Below are positions 24,264-37,349 of a stretch of 64,000 nucleotides of DNA, in pieces. The notes beneath the pieces were generated by a model, which saw only the letters and a program-made list of their open reading frames with translations, had not been told where the DNA came from and did not search any database. Made by a program: the position numbers and the translations under genes. Origin of the DNA: Welwitschia mirabilis (lineage: Eukaryota > Gnetophyta > Gnetopsida > Welwitschiales); the NCBI GenBank assembly GCA_051453625.1, contig JBOZIK010000001.1:130556617-130620616 (forward strand), given 5' to 3'. Numbering within the stretch: the first letter of the stretch is position 1; every line of letters begins with the position of its first letter.

Positions 24264-25730
24264 TGTGAGACCCTCTCTTCTTTACCCTAATTAAGCACTT
24301 TTTTTTTCTTTTTTTCATTCTTTAATATTATTATCTAATAAACACCACAAAACTAGGATTAAATTTTACTTATTCTTTTATTAGAATGGTCATATTATAA
24401 TTAAAAAATCATATTAATACTATATATTTAACTATAATTAATTTCCTACGTTATTTTAGTTTACAAACAATAGTATTGTTATAAGTTTATGTCCTCCATT
24501 TTTTTCTAGTTTTTATATCACATATAAGATATAATGTGAATAGTTGAGGAGATGTAAACTTTTTATAAACATACATGTATAAGTTTAGGGATAATATCTA
24601 GCCAATATAATAGGAGGTTGCAGTTCTAATTAATGGCATTCAAACTCAATATCCATTCATTATTTAGATGTGAGTTGGTTGTACTTTAGATTATAAACTA
24701 TACACACATAGTTATACTCAACTCTATAGGATTTTACTCCACCTCAATATACCCCTAAGATAGATGAAAAATAATATGTGAGGTGGATGCATGCTTGCAA
24801 ATAACCCCACTTTCTTGAAACATCTCCAGATAGTGCAATGTGATCCATCAATGTTAAATGCTTAAGATATTAAGTCAAAGTAAGCTCATACATGGGTAGA
24901 ATAGAAGAGTGATGATCTAGTCTACTTCTATAAGGGTATTATAAACAAAAATATAATTCAACCCACCTTGGTGATAAAATACATGTGTAGGAATGATCAT
25001 TATTAGAATTATCTTAATTTAGTCTTGTTCAATGAATATACTATACAAATGCATGCATATAGTTCTAGCTAATGTGGATATTTAATGGATTATTTTTTTA
25101 TTTATAATAATTTTAATCATTATTGGATTCATTTTATATAAATAATTATAAAAGAAAACAAGCATGCTAGAACTTCTTTATATTTAAGATTACAATAATG
25201 AAAGTTTTCTTGACTTTTCTATTTAAATAAAGGAAATATTTTTCTCTTTTGTTTCTTTTAATAATAATAAAAATAATCTAAATGTATTAAATCATATCTT
25301 AATAATGAACTTAAAAAAACTAAAACATCCATGAAGTTATGTCAATCCTAGAAACATTCTTCCATTCTCATATAACAATCTCCATGGATTGGTATAATGA
25401 AAGTAAATTAAAAAAATTATAACTCAATCATAATTATTAAGGTATAAATATTTATCTAAGATTCACATGGCTATATTAAAAGTAAATGAAATAAGTGATA
25501 ATCCAAAGACTATTTATATTAATTAAACTACTAAAATGAAAACTCTTACAAGCATATACATTCAATGTAACATAAAGAAAAAAAACTAAAAGAGGTATTT
25601 CTATAAATAAAATATTATTTTTAAGTAAATCAACTTGAATTTACTGATAGAACATATTTTATATAGTTAAAATCCCTATAAAAGTTTATGTAATAATTTT
25701 TCTATAATTTAAAACATTAATTATAACATT
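24264..25730 (-). repeat. Chromovirus 5' LTR
   Basis: On the plus strand it opens TGTGAGACCCTCTC next to the primer site and is expected to end near 25730, where 'ttaattataaca' matches the sense of the opposite LTR end 'gggatataaca'. The right edge is approximate because an N gap and a microsatellite follow. Confidence 0.5.
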
Positions 25731-25765
25731 TTTAGGCTCTAAGGAGACATCATAGTAAAAAATTA

Positions 25766-25865
25766 NNNNNNNNNNNNNNNNNNNNNNNNNNNNNNNNNNN
25801 NNNNNNNNNNNNNNNNNNNNNNNNNNNNNNNNNNNNNNNNNNNNNNNNNNNNNNNNNNNNNNNNN
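25766..25865. other. Assembly gap (100 N)
   Basis: Exactly 100 N, the usual placeholder for a gap of unknown size, directly abutting a (TC)n array that probably caused the break. Confidence 0.98.

Positions 25866-25936
<71 letters not shown>
25866..25936. repeat. (TC)n microsatellite
   Basis: An uninterrupted TC dinucleotide array of 71 bases that begins at the gap edge, so its true length is unknown. Confidence 0.98.
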
Positions 25937-25939
<3 letters not shown>

Positions 25940-26014
25940 CTTCTATTTAACATTAAATGACTAGAAGATACAAAGTTTTAAGGATAAGAAAGTAAGTATG
26001 CTTGTTTACTATAT

Positions 26015-26674
26015 GTGGATGAACCATTTAGGTATGGAGTGGTTGTGTTTGATGAAGAAACTAGTCAAGTTTAAAGGTTCATTGAGAATTCAAATAATTT
26101 TATGAAAAACAAAATTAATGCTAGAGTGTACTTAATCCTAGTGTACTATAGAGGATTGAACTGTGACCCCCTTCAATTGAGAAGGAGCTATTTCCGAACA
26201 TTACTAATACAAAGAAACTCTGTCCCATGGTTTTTCTAATGTTTTAGATGGACATAGAACATCTGAGAGATTACATCCAAGGTTTAAAGTTAGATTTAGT
26301 AAGAAGAAAGGATTCTGAATAGTTAGCCACCAGACCATATGTTATTGGAAATGTAATAGTAAATGAAACTACTATGATTTGGGAAGGCTACTTAATGGGA
26401 TCAAACATCATCATAGGTCTAGGCTACATAATTGAGGCTAGGGTAAGATTATTTCATTGCATAGTTATGATAAGATCCTTGATTAGGAAGCATGCATGTA
26501 TCTTAAGGAGAATCATTGATTGGCATTCCATAGTTCGATAAGGGGCAAGAGTAAAAAACATGACTGTCTTAAGTGAGGATGCATATCTCTGTGATGAAGT
26601 AAATAATAATGGAGGTGTTGTACTCTTACATAAAGAAATCAAATCAAGCATATTAAATCCACATATTGTAATGT
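26015..26674 (+). pseudogene. GDP-mannose pyrophosphorylase (mannose-1-phosphate guanylyltransferase) pseudogene, C-terminal part
   Basis: The enzyme makes GDP-mannose from mannose-1-phosphate and GTP in the cytosol, for ascorbate, cell-wall and glycoprotein synthesis (CYT1/VTC1 in Arabidopsis). From VDEPFRYGVVVFDEET at 26015 to SSILNPHIVM plus stop at 26674, nearly 220 codons align without an intron to the second half of the family. Recognisable blocks are NKINARVYL, SIEKELFPNI, MDIEHLRDYI, HACIL...IIDWHS and NMTVLSEDAYLCDEV. Damage includes one frameshift near 26130 and in-frame stops where the family has R (ELRPTS), W (GFWMDI), K and Q (VGQW). The N-terminal nucleotidyltransferase half, with its GxGTRL-type signature, is absent and may lie in the gap. 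It is either a processed copy or a set of fused exons. Confidence 0.9.
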
Positions 26675-28269
26675 GAGAGAATACAAGGAAAAAAAATTAA
26701 AGCATTTATCTATAATTAAGGAAAATGGTCTTGAGAAGATGACTTTACTATTATATAAGTTAGTTTATGGTTGTAAAGAATGTCATATTCTTTGTTTTCT
26801 TTTTATCTACAACATATTCTACAAATTGCAAGGTGATTAAATCATGTTTTTTTATTTGCATTCATAAATGAGAGGTTGTATGACTTGATCTTAGACTAGT
26901 TATATGTGCTAAAAGAATTTTATATATTTTGTGTAGTGCATTTAGTGCACACCTTTATAGTAATAACTCATAATAATGACACACAATAGTATGAATTCTC
27001 TTATTGGTCATGTGAATTTAGTTCATTTAGCTCTTAGTATTTCTCTCAACCTTATCATGCTTATACAACAATAGTTGTAGGAAAGTAATTATTCAAGAAG
27101 AACAAGAATATAGTTGTTGAAGAGACTGATTCTCTCAATTAATATTGGAATTTAATAATGGTGAAGAAGTTATTCTAAAAAATCCATGCTGTAGGTGCTT
27201 TGTACATGGTGTATTTTGAGAAAGCTTATATTATTCAACATATTATTTTAAAATTATATTGCAACTAAAGGAGATCCTTCTGGAGGCTAAATTCCTCTTC
27301 TAATTTTTGGTGCATTGGTTAAATCACCCTTCAAGTTTCTATAGGCATCTACCTTTCTACCCATATCCTAATGTAGAAGACCATATTTAATTAGTACTTT
27401 TTGTTTAAAGTGTTCTTTCTTTCCATTTTCTAATCTATAAACCTTTTTATAATTTTATTCTAAGTTCTTCCTCTCTAATCTACAGATGTTATATGTGTTG
27501 CATGTAGACTTAACTTTATTGATCCTCATATAAAGCTTATTATTTATGCATTCAAATGATGTTCTATAAGGTAAATTAAGATACTAAGAATGAAAGCAAA
27601 TAAAAGCTAAGTTTTATATGAGATAGGAAAATATCATTAAATCTAAGATCATCATGAATAATATTTTTAGTTATAACTTGGCTATAAAGGGAAAGACTAA
27701 AAATGACTTGGAAAGAATATTTAAATAAATATATGTAAGATCTTTAAATAACTATTAATCAAGATATTAATAGATGTGAATGGCATATAATAAACCATAA
27801 ATCAACCTCACGTAGATGGAAAAGTCTAGAGTAGTGATGATTATAGTTTATTTTAATAATCAAGATCAAGTGATTATGACCTAGGTTTCATTTTCAATGG
27901 AATGCAAGTTTGAATCTTCCTTTATGTACAATTGTTAAGGCACAATAAGGTGCATCATGATCCTACACTTTAGGTAAAATATTAACCCTAGTGAAGTTTC
28001 ATTATAGGAATGATTACCTAAAAAAGTAAGCTCTGTCACTTGTAAGAAAAAAGAGGAAAAACAAAAAGCTACTTCAAAATTTTTCTTTCTTTCATTATTT
28101 TTGCTTATGAAATTTTTTCATTTGGTAGTGAAAGAAAGGTTTCTAATATTTTTAGTAATGTCTTAAGTACTGTGTACTTCTTATTGACTCTTGCATTCCA
28201 TTTTATGCATCATTTTCTTATTACATTTTTCCCCTTAAAGTTTACAATGTTTTTGTAGTTTTTTTCAAT
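26675..28269. other. Unassigned DNA with a dispersed repeat
   Basis: The first ~100 bases could be 3' untranslated sequence of the GDP-mannose pyrophosphorylase copy. Bases 27890-28080 resemble 40560-40790: both contain 'ctacacttt', 'ccctagtgaagtt' and 'gcttcaaaa' in the same order and spacing. That suggests LTR-like repeat copies. No coding frame was recognised. Confidence 0.5.
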
Positions 28270-28302
28270 NNNNNNNNNNNNNNNNNNNNNNNNNNNNNNN
28301 NN
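28270..28302. other. Assembly gap (33 N)
   Basis: A short run of N in AT-rich sequence. Confidence 0.99.
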
Positions 28303-31300
28303 AGTGCAAACCCTTATTTTGTTAGCCAAAATTCTAAAGCCATTTTTCCATTAGTTTTTGTTTTTCTTTTTTTGTTTTTTCACTCTCTGTCTTATTTGTT
28401 TTGCATGTAGCTTTTTGTTTTTTTAAAATAATTTTTTTATTTTTCAAGTCAAAAAGAGAGTTCATTTTGCAGGTGAATACTACTATAGTCTTCTTATGCC
28501 TAAAAGTTTGAATGAACTTTACTATTATCATTTTTTCCTCCTCTTTATCTCTTTTTCCTTTGTAATAAATCCTCACCAGCTATTGGAACAATCTGAGCAT
28601 TAAGAAAATGAAATAATCCTAAAACTTAGGTATCCATAATAAGAGTATAAACCCTAAACACTTTTCATGATAAACATCTCCAGAAACTGCCAATAGCTAC
28701 CAATAAAAGCTATCAGCTAAGAAGAAGAATTATCTCATAATACCTACACATCTGCTCTTGATTCTTTCTATAAGTTGCACTACAACTTTTCTCCCTGTAT
28801 CTCTAAATAAATTTTTACTATTTTACATTTATTCTTTTAAAGTATTTATTCACAATGTTTATTTTTATTTATTGCAAATTTTTTCCCCTTTTTATTCCCC
28901 CTCAAGATTATGCCTTACTCTTGTTTGTAAAACCTTTTATATGTTTTAGTATTTTAGTAGTGCTCCCTTTTTAAGCACTCTGCACATGCTTGAAAATTCA
29001 ATTCCATCGAATGAAAACATAGAGGGGCTCTAAAAAACTTCAAGTAATCTAATTATCACTCTTCTACTTTAAAATCCTTCTTTCAACTCTGAAGAAACTT
29101 AATAGCCTAACATAGCATAATTCACTGGAAATTTAAAAGAGATTTTATTGTATCAATCATAAAAAATTTGAATTTCTTTACTAAAGTTGTTATTACATAA
29201 TACATTCTCATCATACATTTGGATTGTTCATCCTTTTATTGATTAGATGTCTCTAACTACCCTTATCATTTTGATGCCTCTCTAAGTAATTAAAGTGAAT
29301 AACTTTACTAGTGATAGATTTATTTGGGTAACTTTTTTTTATCATCTTCTTTATTTATCATATCAACACCTTTTAACCTCTTTAAAGCTATGACAACCAG
29401 AGTTGAGCCTTACACTAGAGGATTTTTGAAACATCCATCTATAGGTTTAAAATAGTATAGACATTCCAATTATTTTTAGGAGACATTAAAATAACATAAA
29501 ATATCTTACTCAAACTATCAATATTAAGAGCTAATTCCTTCTCTTTTGGTTAATATTTTTATGTCTTTAGATTTTTTATTTAGTTCATATACATATTTTA
29601 TTTTTGAGATAGGATTTTTTTCCTATGTTTTATGCATATGTAAAATTGCTTAAAGTTTTATGATATTTTTAGGTAAGCCTATTCTTATGTAATTTGCCCC
29701 AAGCTTTTAGCTTGCTTTTACACATAAGCAATTTTTTTGCTTATTGTTTAACAACTTTTATGGGTATTTTTCAAGTCATTGTAAGCTCAAATATTTTTCT
29801 TGTATCAAGTCAAGTGGGAATATGACATAAGATTCACTTGGTTTGATTTTTTATGTAGATCTCTTTTCACTTATATTTTGGATAGATTAAGTTGGGATGC
29901 GGAGTAAGATCCGCATAACTTAAATATATCAAACCAAGTCTCTTTTTTCACCTTTGTCTTGCTTTTTTTCATTTAATACCATCTGAAATTTTAATTTCAT
30001 TTAAGCCTTAAAATTAAAAATTATTCAATCCTTAAATACATTATGTTATTCACTTGTATTGAGTCTTAAATAATGGGATGCACAAGAAGTATTACATAGA
30101 CATAGAGCTACGTTAGATTATGTCATCCTATAAGATTATTATTTAGTTTTTAATTAACATAAGTACATAGCTTGAGTCATATAGAAAGCCATCTTTCTCT
30201 TAAACAAAAACATCCTAAGCATCTCTAGGTCTAAATTAAATTCCTATGCATGCTTTGATAATTAATGACGTATTGAGTTAAGATCAAAGACATAGTGGTA
30301 GGATCTATTTGGATTTCATCAATAAGTTATTTAAATGTACTCTATTAAAATTAATAATTTGAAGTATAAGTAGGTTATCAAACATTGCGTTGTACACTTT
30401 TTTAAGATGGGTATATAATTAAGGTAATTGAAATTGGCTAATGACTTAGACATTTGAGTAAAGTAATACATACTTGATCTATTTTCTATTTTTAATACCT
30501 TTGGAAGGGACATGGTTACTTCTTGGATTAGAAGAAAGACTTTAAACTAACAAAGTTTCACTTAACGATCTAATAATTTAGACCCCTTGCATGAAAACTT
30601 ATCACGTTTACAAAATTATTTTGATCAAAATTTATTTTGTCTTCCTTCACACATGCAATAATATCTTTTTGTTTTTCTTTATGGTTTACTTTGTTATTTT
30701 ATCGTACTATTATGGATTGAAAAGATTATTCGAATTGTGAATATAAGCAAACTTGCTTTTGAATTGATTGTATCCCTTTGTCATGAATTGGATAGATCTT
30801 AAACTATGGATGTGAGAAAAATCCCTTTTTAAGTTAGCTATATCATTTTATTTTTTTTCACTGCTTTCTCATGTCGATTAGCAAGTTTTTTTGGTATGTT
30901 AAATACACAATTTCAACTACAAATGTAAGCAAGATCCATTCAAGAACCTATTATATTTGATAACTTGTCATCTCTTATTTGTTGTCTTTCTAACATGACC
31001 ACTTTAAAGTGGAAGTTTTAGATCTTATTAGAATCCTTCACACCATTGATAATAACTAGAATAATGATAAACATAAGTCTCACCCTTTAGGATGATCAAA
31101 CTTATAAGAATTGGCATGAAGATTTCGTGTCCACCATGTACATATATGCTTTTGACATAGATATTTTTTAAGAAAGAAAATGATGCTATTTAGAATTTAC
31201 ATAAAGAGGATGTTTGAAAGTCCATAGATAATAAGTTGACTGAGATAATGTAAAAATCTATAACTTTATACATAAGACATTTTTAGATTAAAGTAAAATG

Positions 31301-32600
31301 CTTTACACCTCTCTTTATTACATTATGTGATATATTATATTTAAAGAATGACTTAGAGCTAATTAATATCATCAAAAGTATGAATATATTATATTATGGA
31401 AAAGGTAATATTTGAAACTTGATTACAAAAATAACTAATATTAAATAAAAGGTTTCTAAATTAAGCCATCAAATCAAGTTTTCATCCATTACATTAACTT
31501 AGATTTTGTTTAATAACCTAGATTTTTTTATAGGATTTATCTCTATGTAGGTATATTTTATTACTACGCAGTAGTAAATAATTACCTCATGTGATATTTT
31601 ATATGCTTTGTAAGGATTCTATTACCACTAAGTCACAGATCAATTTTTTCAATTTTGTAATGCCACATTCAAAGTTTTACATTCTCATTACATATCTTAC
31701 CTAAATAAATATTTTTTTAGCAAACCCCATCCTTTTAATGTTAAATATAATGATAAGTTTAAAGCTCCTTAAAAATAATAATTGACTTATCTACTTAATG
31801 ACATTCGTCTTAATTAAAGAAGAAACCTCATTAAAATGATGTTACTCCAAAGAAGAACACATAATTGTTTGATTAAGAAAGATGAATTCATACTATTGAT
31901 TAATGTTATATATTTTGATATAAAATCAAAGATGCTCCTAAGGTAAATGTATAAGCTAAATGTAGTTACTAATTATTCTTATTCTTTTAATAATGTTTAA
32001 TACTATGAATCCAATGCAATGTTTCAATGTCAGGATTTTGCGTACATGAGTAAAAAATACCTCATGATGAATCTAATATTATATATACTTGTATAACTAG
32101 ATACATGGCTTACAAGCATGACTATTTTGATGATTTCATTATATAGTTTACTCAAGTCTATTTTTTATACAGAACTCTTATTCTTGTTGGAGGACATGAC
32201 TCAATTACATTTATATATTCTCTCTTACATTAAATAGTCTCTCATGTTTTGTATGTCTCCTATTTGAGGTCTTATTTTCTCTATCTTTCCACTATGGCTA
32301 GAGAAGCTTATTTCATTTTCATGACAAATTATTTCATTAATATTTTTTATGTTAATTAGAATCTTATCATGAAAGACTTCATCAATGTAAAATTAATGCA
32401 TCTTTAAGAATATGTTGATATGTGAAAACTTACTTGTAATGTTTTACAAGAAGATATTCCCCATGACTATTATGACATGATTGCAATACTATATTATTTT
32501 CTCCATTCCATGTGATTGTTCTTAATGTGAAGTATGTATAATAAGTAAAGCAACATGACATAGCTTTTTAGCTGCTATGTCATTATCAATTGGATGCCTT
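28303..32600. other. Unassigned AT-rich DNA
   Basis: No sustained coding frame, LTR pair or RNA gene was recognised. The exception is a foldback at 29836-29939, listed separately. Open stretches at 28334-28576 (-) and 28758-28949 (+) are low-complexity, Lys- or Phe-rich, and look like chance. Confidence 0.45.
29836..29939. repeat. Foldback (MITE-like) inverted repeat
   Basis: ACTTGGTTTGAT at 29836-29847 is exactly inverted as ATCAAACCAAGT at 29928-29939. Nested inside, TTAAGTT (29887-29893) and ATGCGGA pair with TCCGCAT and AACTTAA around a 6-base loop. The left arm has about 38 extra bases between the two pairing blocks. The result is a stem-loop of about 100 bases. It could be a small non-autonomous DNA transposon. 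Confidence 0.7.
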
Positions 32601-33450
32601 TAATCATTCACAATGATCTATGTAGTTCTATATAAGTCTTACTTAATTTCATGATTATGTAACCATCACCTAATGCTATAAGCCAAGATCTTGTAACCAC
32701 CCTTCTCCCTTATCTCTCCCTATAAAAGGGTCTTTAACCCTTCATTGTATCATCTTTGGCTTTGGAGAATTGTAGAACCTTGGAACGTCAATTGCAATGG
32801 CTTTTTAAACAACTCTTTAGGGGAGTAAGCTAGTCTTCAATATCACTTGAAGAGTTCTTTAGCATTTTTCTTCCCTTTTTGTAAAGTGTCCTCTCTTTAA
32901 TATATAAGTTATTTGCCTTTTAGTTTAAATCCTCAATCATTTTATTTTTAAAATGTTTAAAAAGCAACTTAACCATTAAGACTTATTTTCATTGAGTAAG
33001 CTCTTTTAATACTTGATCTAAGCTTTTTAATTTCATGAATTTTAAGTACTAGAATCCTTACTTTTTATTATTACTTTAAGGCTTGGAAGATCAAGTGATA
33101 ATTAAGTTCACCATTACTCATATAGTGACTGAGATTATGTTATCATGATCTGAGCCAAAACACTTGATGGTTTTAAGTGTGTTACAAGAAGGTATTTGAC
33201 AACATTGGAGTGAAGGATTGCTTAAAGAATGAATCGGTGATACCTTAGAACTAGCTTGCTTTCCTTCTCTCTCACATCAAAGTTTCAAAACACAACTATA
33301 AAATTATTGTTTTTCTCTTTTTTTCTTTTTATTATAACTTAAGATAAGGTTTGTGAAAAATTCTGAAAAATTCTGAATTATTACTCGTGTTATTCCTGAG
33401 GAAGAATGATAACTAGTTTTAAATATGGACATTGTAAAATAATAATAGAT
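32600..33450 (+). repeat. Element A 5' LTR (R-U5 side clear)
   Basis: Bases 33000-33300 are closely similar to 39770-40100 and to 59140-59480: the 'gagattatgtta', 'catgat', 'gagccaaaa' and 'acttgatggtttaagtgtgtta'-like words occur in the same order. The left part (32600-33000) matches element B's LTR only in architecture: promoter, then a run of start-like text. The U3 side could not be aligned to the 3' LTR. Confidence 0.7.
32721..32730 (+). promoter_or_regulatory. LTR TATA box
   Basis: TATAAAAGGG preceded by a pyrimidine-rich run. The equivalent position in element C's LTR reads TTATAAAAGGG (minus strand, about 49435-49422), so the site is conserved between copies and is the likely core promoter. 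Confidence 0.65.
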
Positions 33451-33452
33451 TT

Positions 33453-33470
33453 TGGTGTCATTGGTAGAGA
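33453..33470 (+). promoter_or_regulatory. Primer-binding site, tRNA-Asp type, decayed
   Basis: TGGTGTCATTGGTAGAGA, against the Athila/Tat-type site TGGCGCCGTTGCCGGGGA. Six of seven differences are transitions C to T or G to A; one is C to G. It lies directly after the 5' LTR. Confidence 0.75.
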
Positions 33471-34979
33471 TAACTGCATGGTAGTAGTTCAAAGGAGTAC
33501 TACTTTTCTTTTTCGCAAGTTTTTATACACAGCTCTATTTTTCTAGTAGTGGGTACTAGTCATTTCAATGATACTCAAACTGGTCTGTTTTTCTTTTTCT
33601 TTTGTATGTTTGTTTAGTTTTCTTTTCAATGATTACTACTAGTCATTCCACTGAACTGTAAACTACTCTAACTTGTTTTAATTTTTGATTTTATTCTAAC
33701 TTGTTTTATGTAGGTCTAACATTTTGTTGCAAGTTGCCTTAGAAGTAAATACTTAAAAATTTTTAATTAACTTTATTTACATTGCATATTTGATACTTTC
33801 TTTGTGTTTTCTGGTATCTCTTACAATTTTGTTAATGCTTGGGTTCAATTTCGATCACGTTTTTTGTTTCAATTTAATTTTTCTACAATAACAAAAATTG
33901 ATGCACAAGGTGGCTATAAACCTGTCTATAAAATCTAAAATTGTAACTCAAAACCTAACTAGCACTGCCACTTTCCCTTACTGATGCTACCATCCTTTGT
34001 AACTAGAATGCTCTGAATTTTCACCTGATTCTTTTGTGTAGACCCAAAACCTCTATGACTTGTAGGCTATGTGAAAATCCAACCTGAAACTTACTTGAAA
34101 CTAGTCTAAATTTATTCTTGTATGCATTAAAGTCATGAAAAGTCTAAGAGATTAATTCACAACCATATGGACCTCTTTACTAATCATTCATGGAATTAGT
34201 ATCTTTCATTGGAAAGGCTCTAAAAAGTTTTCTAGATACTATGGTTATAGAAGTATAGTCGTTGCATATATGCTTCTATTAATATTATAACCATCGAAGT
34301 AGAGCAGAAACCTAAAAGATCTATTAGAAGGAATGACAGAAAAACAAACCCTTATAAGTTAGTTTCAGAATGTGAGAGATTAGATCCCGAAATGAAAACC
34401 AACCCCCTAAATATTTTCAATAAGAGTAATTTTCCTCATTTTTAAATGATTAAAATAACAATTAATGAGATCTTTCATCCCCACAATAACAGTAGCATGA
34501 TATAAATGACATAATTAGAAAGACATATCTACTTAAAATGTAATAATGTATTTAACAACCTACTAACTTACTTAAGAAGTAGCCAAACAACAAGCTACTA
34601 TTACTGTTGTTGCCAACTCAAACCAACTTAGAAAAATCCTTTGTGATTATCTTCAAAAATAATGCATAGAAACACCCTCATGCATTGTGCTACCATCCAT
34701 AAATCAAAGACTAGAATTTAAGCCTTCAATCCTATAACTTTTATTCCATTTCCATAGATTAGAGTTTGAGAACTTATACCTTCAGCTCAAAGAATTCAAC
34801 CATATTCTATCAATTGTCCCTCAATATCCAAATACTCATAATGCTCCTAGGCTCATTCTATTTCTCTTTTATTTAAAAGGAAAATTGATATCTTAGTTGT
34901 ACACCTTTAAACCATTTTCGATAAGATCTTGAACTAATCTTAATAAATTCTTAGTCTTGAAATTATTTCTCAATCACAA

Positions 34980-36030
34980 AATAAATGCCTTAAAAAAAGA
35001 AATTATGAATTACTGATAAAAGAAACATTCTCTGAAGCCCTAGAGAGATTCAAAGCCTTGCTTCAAAAATTCCCCCAACATGGATTCAAGCAAGCGAAGG
35101 AGATAAGTTTTTCTTAATGGGTTTTCCAACAATATAACCACAAATTAGTTAAGATGATGAGTGGGGAAAACTTCCTTAGCATGTTGTTAGATGAAGTTTT
35201 TGAATACCTTGAGAGTGTAGCTAAAAGTTTAAAAAACTAGGAGGAGCCCACAAAACCATCTAGATATCACCACTCCATTAGGTGGATAAGCATTTTTAGG
35301 ATCCCTAAAAATTTTAAAGTAAATAATAAGATAAATGAACTAGTATGAAGAGTAGAATCATTAACCATCTCACTTTCATCTTCATCTATGTTTGCTAAGC
35401 CAAAATGCTTAATTTACCACATTGATACTCATGAAACAACCAAGTGTCCTTTCATTTCCCTCTTTTAAAACACAGCTAATGATCAAGTAAACATAGTTGA
35501 ACACTAATGGTAAAGTCCTAAAAATGACCTATATCCTAACACATACAACCTCGGGTGGAAGAATCACCCTAGTTTTTCTTATAAGTAATACAATAAAATT
35601 AATCAACCAAGAAATCCTTTTTCTTCATGCTCATTCCATCCATTTCAATCCAACTACCAAAATTCATCTCCATCTAACCCTTTTTAGAAATTCATAAATA
35701 AATTCATGAAAAACCAAGTCCAAATTAACTGTAACCATGAATGAATCCTTAAGCAATATGTCTCATCATTAACCAACCTCGAGAAAAACACCTAATTCAT
35801 ATTATAAATCCTTTAATTAGTCCAACAAAACCAAATCTAGATTTTTCTACCATAAACAAAAGGGAAATAGGCAAACTCCCAATCAGTGCTCAACCAAATC
35901 CTAAAGGAGTAAGATTAGTTGAAGCATGGTTAAGCCACTTCGAGCAAACAAAAGTAATTTAGCTTAGAAATGGATAGAAATTAACCAAGAATTAACATAG
36001 AGCAAGTCTAAGGATGAGGGAAAGATAAAA
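34980..36030 (+). pseudogene. Element A gag
   Basis: Blocks in order: ALERFKALLQKFPQHGF (about 35030), LLDEVFEYLESVAKSLKN (about 35190-35240), a region ending NNKINELV (35330), and the zinc knuckle CLIYHIDTHETTKC near 35410, with the second Cys replaced by Tyr. The same knuckle in the nested element C keeps the Cys pair as CHIDIHETTKC. Stops and shifts prevent a full product. Confidence 0.78.
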
Positions 36031-36419
36031 GAAAAAGAAACAACTCCTTATCAAGAACCTTTATCTTCGCCTAAAGCTTTGAATAAAAAAGCTATTAGAC
36101 TTACAACAATCTTTTCCTACATACAAAGAGCCTTTACTTTTCCCTAATATCTTAGAAAGGAGAACATCAAAAAACAACAACTTGAGGCCTTAGAAAGTTT
36201 TTAAAAATTCAAGATCAACTTGCCTCTCTTAGAAGCGATTAAAAATATGCCCTTCTACATAAAATTCCTTAAAACATTACACTATGAAAAGACACATAAA
36301 TGTTACAAGCAAATCCTTCTTAGACCAATAACTAGTGTAATCATTCTAAACTAGTTTCTGCATAAATACAAAGATATAGCTTGCTACACAATAGGCATTA
36401 CAATTGGAGATAAAAATAT

Positions 36420-36780
36420 TAAGAAAATCTTATTACATTTGGAAGTAAGTGTCAACATTTTACCCCATTATATTTCCAAAGAACTTGGCTTAAATGATCT
36501 TAAATGCACTAAAATCCGCTTGTAGTTAGTAGACAATTCCATGGAATCACCCTTAGGAATAGTTAAGGATGTGATAGTTTAAGTTAATAACTGCTATTTC
36601 CTAGTATACTTTATAGTTTTAGAGATGGATACGATAAAACACAATTTAGTATCAATCATTTTAAGAAGTATTTTTCTTGTGACTTCAAATACTTTAATTA
36701 ATTATAGGAATGATCAGATAAAAATATCATTTAGCAATATGACTTTAAACCTAAATATTTTCAATATAATGAAATTACTA
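36420..36780 (+). pseudogene. Element A protease
   Basis: The active-site region reads LLHLEVSVNILP and then YISKELGLNDL. The catalytic Asp is His, and the following Gly is Glu. A 107-codon open stretch from 36625 carries LVSIILRSIFLVTSNTLINY, then MTLNLNIFNIMK, the C-terminal blocks of the family. After it, where autonomous elements lead into RT, the frame runs into unrelated text. Confidence 0.82.
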
Positions 36781-37349
36781 GATGATCTTAAAGAGGCTAG
36801 TTGGGTTAATAAAAATTCTGACTTTGAATTTTCTCCTTCCAAGCCAAATATTTCTCATTCTTTACTATCATTTGATTATCACTTCTCTAACTTTGAATCC
36901 AATAGTCTCAAAAATAAGTTATCCTACAAAAATGCATGTTTTTCCTAAGGATGATTTTTTTCATAATCATTCCACCACATCATTATTACTTATCCCATCA
37001 TCCTTTTAAAACTTGTCCTACACTTAACCCATTTTTAAATCATCTCATTAAGCCCACAAACCATCCACCCCAATCATCTACCTTTGTGTTTCTAAGAATT
37101 ACTAATCTAAGTTAATGGCCCTTAATAAAAAATCAATAATAAGTGATCTCATTATCTCCTAAGTAATGGTTAAGATTAAGTTTATTTATGGGTTTTTAAG
37201 GAAAAGTATGCTTATTTTGAGTGTGTTAGTTAAGAATGCATTTATTTAGGACATCTGATTTTAGTGAAAACTTAGTTGAAAAGGTGGGATATACCTTCAC
37301 ATGTATTCCTTAAGTTTAAAGCCTTTAATGGGGACAAGATTTATCTTGA

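Larger units (their letters stand above)
21100..25730 (-). mobile_element. Internally deleted Ty3/gypsy chromovirus
   Basis: The minus-strand order is: 5' LTR (about 25730-24264), tRNA-Met-type primer site (24261-24248), gag (about 23330-22625), CCHC knuckle (about 22300-22250), then almost directly an integrase C-terminal chromodomain (about 22140-21975), polypurine tract (21910-21896) and 3' LTR (from 21895 leftward). Protease, RT, RNase H and the integrase core, normally 3 to 4 kb, are missing. The 3' LTR appears cut short at the CACTA end. Confidence 0.78.

Noticed and set aside
25750-25953. Arg/Glu repeat protein on the minus strand
   Set aside because: It is a translation of the (TC)n microsatellite and the adjacent N gap.
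26454-26651. Minus-strand 65-codon reading frame
   Set aside because: It is antisense to the GDP-mannose pyrophosphorylase pseudogene, which aligns to its family through this whole stretch.
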